From Straminergon stramineum (taxonomy: Eukaryota; Streptophyta; Bryopsida; Hypnales; Calliergonaceae), in contig OY987263.1 in NCBI GenBank assembly GCA_963920665.1, positions 18,897,430 to 18,961,429 on the forward strand: a stretch of 64,000 nucleotides of DNA. The letters are read 5' to 3'. The notes beneath the pieces were generated by a model. That model was not told the origin of the DNA, ran no database searches, and worked only from the letters and a program-made list of their open reading frames with translations. Below are positions 61,260 to 64,000 of the stretch, in pieces (within the stretch, counting starts at the first letter, position 1; the number at the start of each line of letters is the position of its first letter). A program made the position numbers and the translations under genes.

Positions 61260-62047
61260 TGGCAAGTATGTAGGATTTGCATGCGTGAGTGATTCTACAT
61301 CACTTGTGTATTTTTTAAGTTGTTGCTAAGAGTGTAGAAGTTGCCCTAAGCCACATAAGTAGGGGAGGTTGTTTTCATGTCTAGTTGCCTATATTAGTAC
61401 AAGATGTTTTGGATTTATATTTATTTGTTTTGAAGTAAGAACATTGTAACGCGACTTTAAGGTCACTAATTTGGAGTCATTAAGAAGTCATCTTTGTGGG
61501 ATGTACAAAGATCCCATTGTTGCATTGTATATGCGTTCATTATATGAAAATACATAATTGTTTGTTAAATTTGAAGGTTTTTTTCTAGAGTCTTAAGAAA
61601 CAAATGGGGTCATACTCTACTTGAATTTTTTTTACTTCTATTTGACAAACATTTGAATTTAGTTCTTTGATTTCTATACTTGAAGATGTTTTAGTATTTT
61701 AGTTTACATGTTTGAAGTTGTACAAATAAAAGGTAATGCTTATTTTACCTTTCTTTACATGTTTTTAATGGATTAAAAAGTCCACATAAATGATGTGGAT
61801 AGACTTATGGAGGATATGAGGTGAACCATGTGGCATTTTAGTGGCTAAAACCTACTAGCTTAGGTAGATGACATGAAGGTTGAAGTGGCAGATGAGGCGG
61901 AGGGTCATCTTTTTCCTCCTCCTTGTTTGCTTGGGAGGGCCGTCACTTTGAGAAGCCATTGCACATTGTATATGAAATTTTTTTGCAATGAAATTTTGAA
62001 AGCTTGTGTATGTTGTTTTTGTAATTCCAAAAAGCTATCACTCACTA
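61260..62047. other. Spacer, no gene seen
   Basis: Opposed 67- and 70-codon ORFs overlap at 61873-62117 and look like chance. No terminal repeats are seen. Confidence 0.4.
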
Positions 62048-62580
62048 AGTTTAGAGTTAGTATGTGTAAGTTATGAGTTTGGGAGTGAAGTGTTGTGGAG
62101 CTACCTCGGATTTTCAAGAGAGTGAACTTTAGAGGGCTATGAAAGTGGGTCAGTACCTTATATTTGGTTTAAACTTAAAGAGTTTGTATATATTTTTTTT
62201 AGCTTTCCAAAATTCTATTATTTTCTTAGTTTAGAGCTAGTATGTGAAAGTTATGAGCTTGGGAATCAAAGGGTGAGGAGCTGCCTTAGGTTTTTAAGAG
62301 AGTGAACTTTGGAGGACTATGAAAGATGGATAGTATCTTGGTTTTGAGTGAAACTTTAAGAGTTTGTAAATACTTATGTTAGCTTTTCAAAATGATATTA
62401 TTTTCTTAGTTTGGAGCTAGTTTGTGAAAGTTATGATCTTAGGATTGAAGTATAAGTGAGCTACCTTTGAGTTGGAAAGGGTAAACTTTGATAGACCATA
62501 AAAGTTGGACAATATCTTAGTTTTGAGTGAATTTTGGAGAGGTAGTAAAACTTTTTGTTAGCTGTTGAGGGACACATCAC
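62048..62580. repeat. Tandem triplicate, period 180 bp
   Basis: Copies start at 62048, 62228 and 62408, each with AGTTT-GAG-TAG-TTGTG-AAGTTATGA and later AGTGAACTTT-GA. The third copy is the most diverged and fades at about 62580. Confidence 0.75.
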
Positions 62581-62917
62581 ACTCTTAATTTGAAGTTTTT
62601 ATAGTAACTATGGCACTCATTCTTTTATTAGACACTTCTCCAAGGGGAGTTTATGGAGAGTATGAGTTTTTTTTACTTTCTTTTACAAATATATGATGTA
62701 TATTGAGACTCCATGACATCTTCTGAGGGGTATGTGGAGTTGTAATATTATATTGGTTCATATGACATCATTCATGGGTTTATGATTATGTTTGTGATTT
62801 TATATGACCATGGGATCTTCCATTTTTGGACCACATCTAGTTGCAACTAGAAGCCCTGCATTTTTTCAAGGCAAGGCCTCTCTATTTGACACCATTTGAT
62901 AAGCTCTAGTCGTGGTT

Positions 62918-63652
62918 GCAGGAAATGGATGGCAGAAGAAGTAGCAAATCCTTGCATGCTTAGATTAGCAGATTGGATTTGAAGCACTGTGAAACTTTCG
63001 GATTTGGACTTGATGAAATTGGAGGACATAGACCGCTTGCTCCTCAACAAAAAGCCATTACAAAGAGCTACACGATATTCACACATCATTGCATTTGGGA
63101 ATCACTTTTGAGTAGAGGACGAGACAACAACACAATTGCTGAACTATAATAGCGGTGTGACTTCCACTTTTCAATTGCCATTGAGGAGTGAAGGTCAAGT
63201 ACTCGTCAACTATGTCGAAGTCCTTAGGGATCTTTTGGAGCTAGATTCTGGTGCATTGCATTTGAAGGTCATTCTACTCCGATGTGAGTTGGGGAAGACC
63301 TAAGACAATTGTGGAAGCCCCACTTACACAAAAGACAACTCTAAATTCCTTGTGGTCAACTTCCGCTACAAACTACCCTGTAATGAAGAGCCCTTCATTT
63401 TCCCTAGCCAAGCCACACAAGTGGTTTTTTTCAAATGTAGAAGGGAGACTTGGATAAAAAGTTGTTTTAAACAAAGAGGTGAGAGCGCAACGAGAGGTAG
63501 TAGATACAATGGACGCCTTCATCAACACCACCGCGGAGAGTGCAAACATGATTGATCCACAAAAGTTGCCAATTGCATTGGCAACGGCTAATCTTGTTGG
63601 TGCCATTGAATTGTCGGTGGAAAAAACCCTATTGGCACTCTTGGAGTACTAG
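62918..63652 (+). pseudogene. Second CACTA coding relic (DUF4216 with upstream linker)
   Basis: Read in pieces it shows RATRYSHIIAFGNHF, then VNYVEVLRDLLELD and KVILLRCE (start of DUF4216), VNFRYKLP, EPFIFPSQATQV, and the same end as the first relic (ELSVEKTLLALLEY, stop at 63650-63652). Stops (for example TGA at 63109-63111) and frameshifts near 63290 and 63430 break it. It is more complete upstream than the relic at 60095. The element must run beyond the window. Confidence 0.65.
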
Positions 63653-64000
63653 CATAGTCGTCTATTGGTCACCCTTTAGTTGCTCATGCTTCATACAAAT
63701 ATGAGTAGTCATTTTGTAGTGACTACATATTGGAATTTCATCATTGTGGTTTACCTAAAGTTTCATTGTATTCTGAAGTGTACATGCCACAATTAACCTC
63801 ACATGCAATGCATTTTTGCTCCTTAGTACACTATGAAATGGTTGTCGGAATGGACCTCCTTCCTTCCCATAAACCATACGTCCTTGGCTAGAACTTTTTA
63901 CCTAGTTGCATTCTAATCGACAGCCTACAAAAGTTTTGCCCAGGCGGGCAGAGTCCTATGCAGCAAGCATTTGTATTAATGCCTAATATCCTTCTGGAAG
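63653..64000 (+). other. Probable subterminal region of the second CACTA element
   Basis: AGTAGTCATTTTGTAGTGACTAC near 63700 resembles the subterminal motifs of the 57624-61259 element. The right end is outside the window. Confidence 0.4.

Overview
This is a nuclear segment from a land plant, probably one that still makes swimming sperm (bryophyte, lycophyte, fern, cycad or Ginkgo grade). The evidence is three spliced plant-type genes with GT-AG introns, a cell-wall CSLC glucan synthase, a plant-type PDI, and a homologue of a ciliary protein (CFAP20DC). The spacers are very AT-rich and packed with plant DNA transposons (CACTA, PIF/Harbinger-like, others). I cannot name the species.

Layout. 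(1) 1-15.6 kb: gene-free, a mosaic of small inverted-repeat transposons. (2) 15.6-27.8 kb: a GC-richer island with two convergent genes, CSLC on + (17455-22041, 5 coding exons, 701 aa) and an ER protein disulfide isomerase on - (27375-23314, 11 exons, 562 aa, ends in KDEL). (3) 27.8-46.1 kb: gene-free, with more transposons, a 4.7-kb foreign block that splits an older element, tandem repeats and a microsatellite. (4) 46.1-54.9 kb on -: a CFAP20DC-like gene of about 10 small exons, hidden in AT-rich DNA. Its 3.6-kb intron 6 holds a transposon that itself holds another. (5) 57.6-61.3 kb: a CACTA element with decayed transposon coding sequence, into which at least three other elements are nested. 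(6) 62.0-64.0 kb: a 180-bp tandem triplicate and a second CACTA relic.

The main discovery signal is one family of elements whose ends read TTAA followed by CCCCTAAAGGACCAAGG or a variant. At least seven bounded copies, several decayed ones and lone ends occur here. They are flanked by TTAA on both sides, and one copy has a paralogous empty site (single TTAA) just 90 bp away. TTAA targeting with CCC-starting inverted repeats is the piggyBac signature. No transposase gene is visible, so these would be non-autonomous members.

The three genes have unrelated jobs: xyloglucan backbone synthesis in the Golgi, disulfide formation in the ER, and cilium structure in sperm. Nothing suggests they are co-regulated. 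Exon boundaries were derived by eye from splice consensus, reading-frame continuity and remembered family alignments. No search was run.
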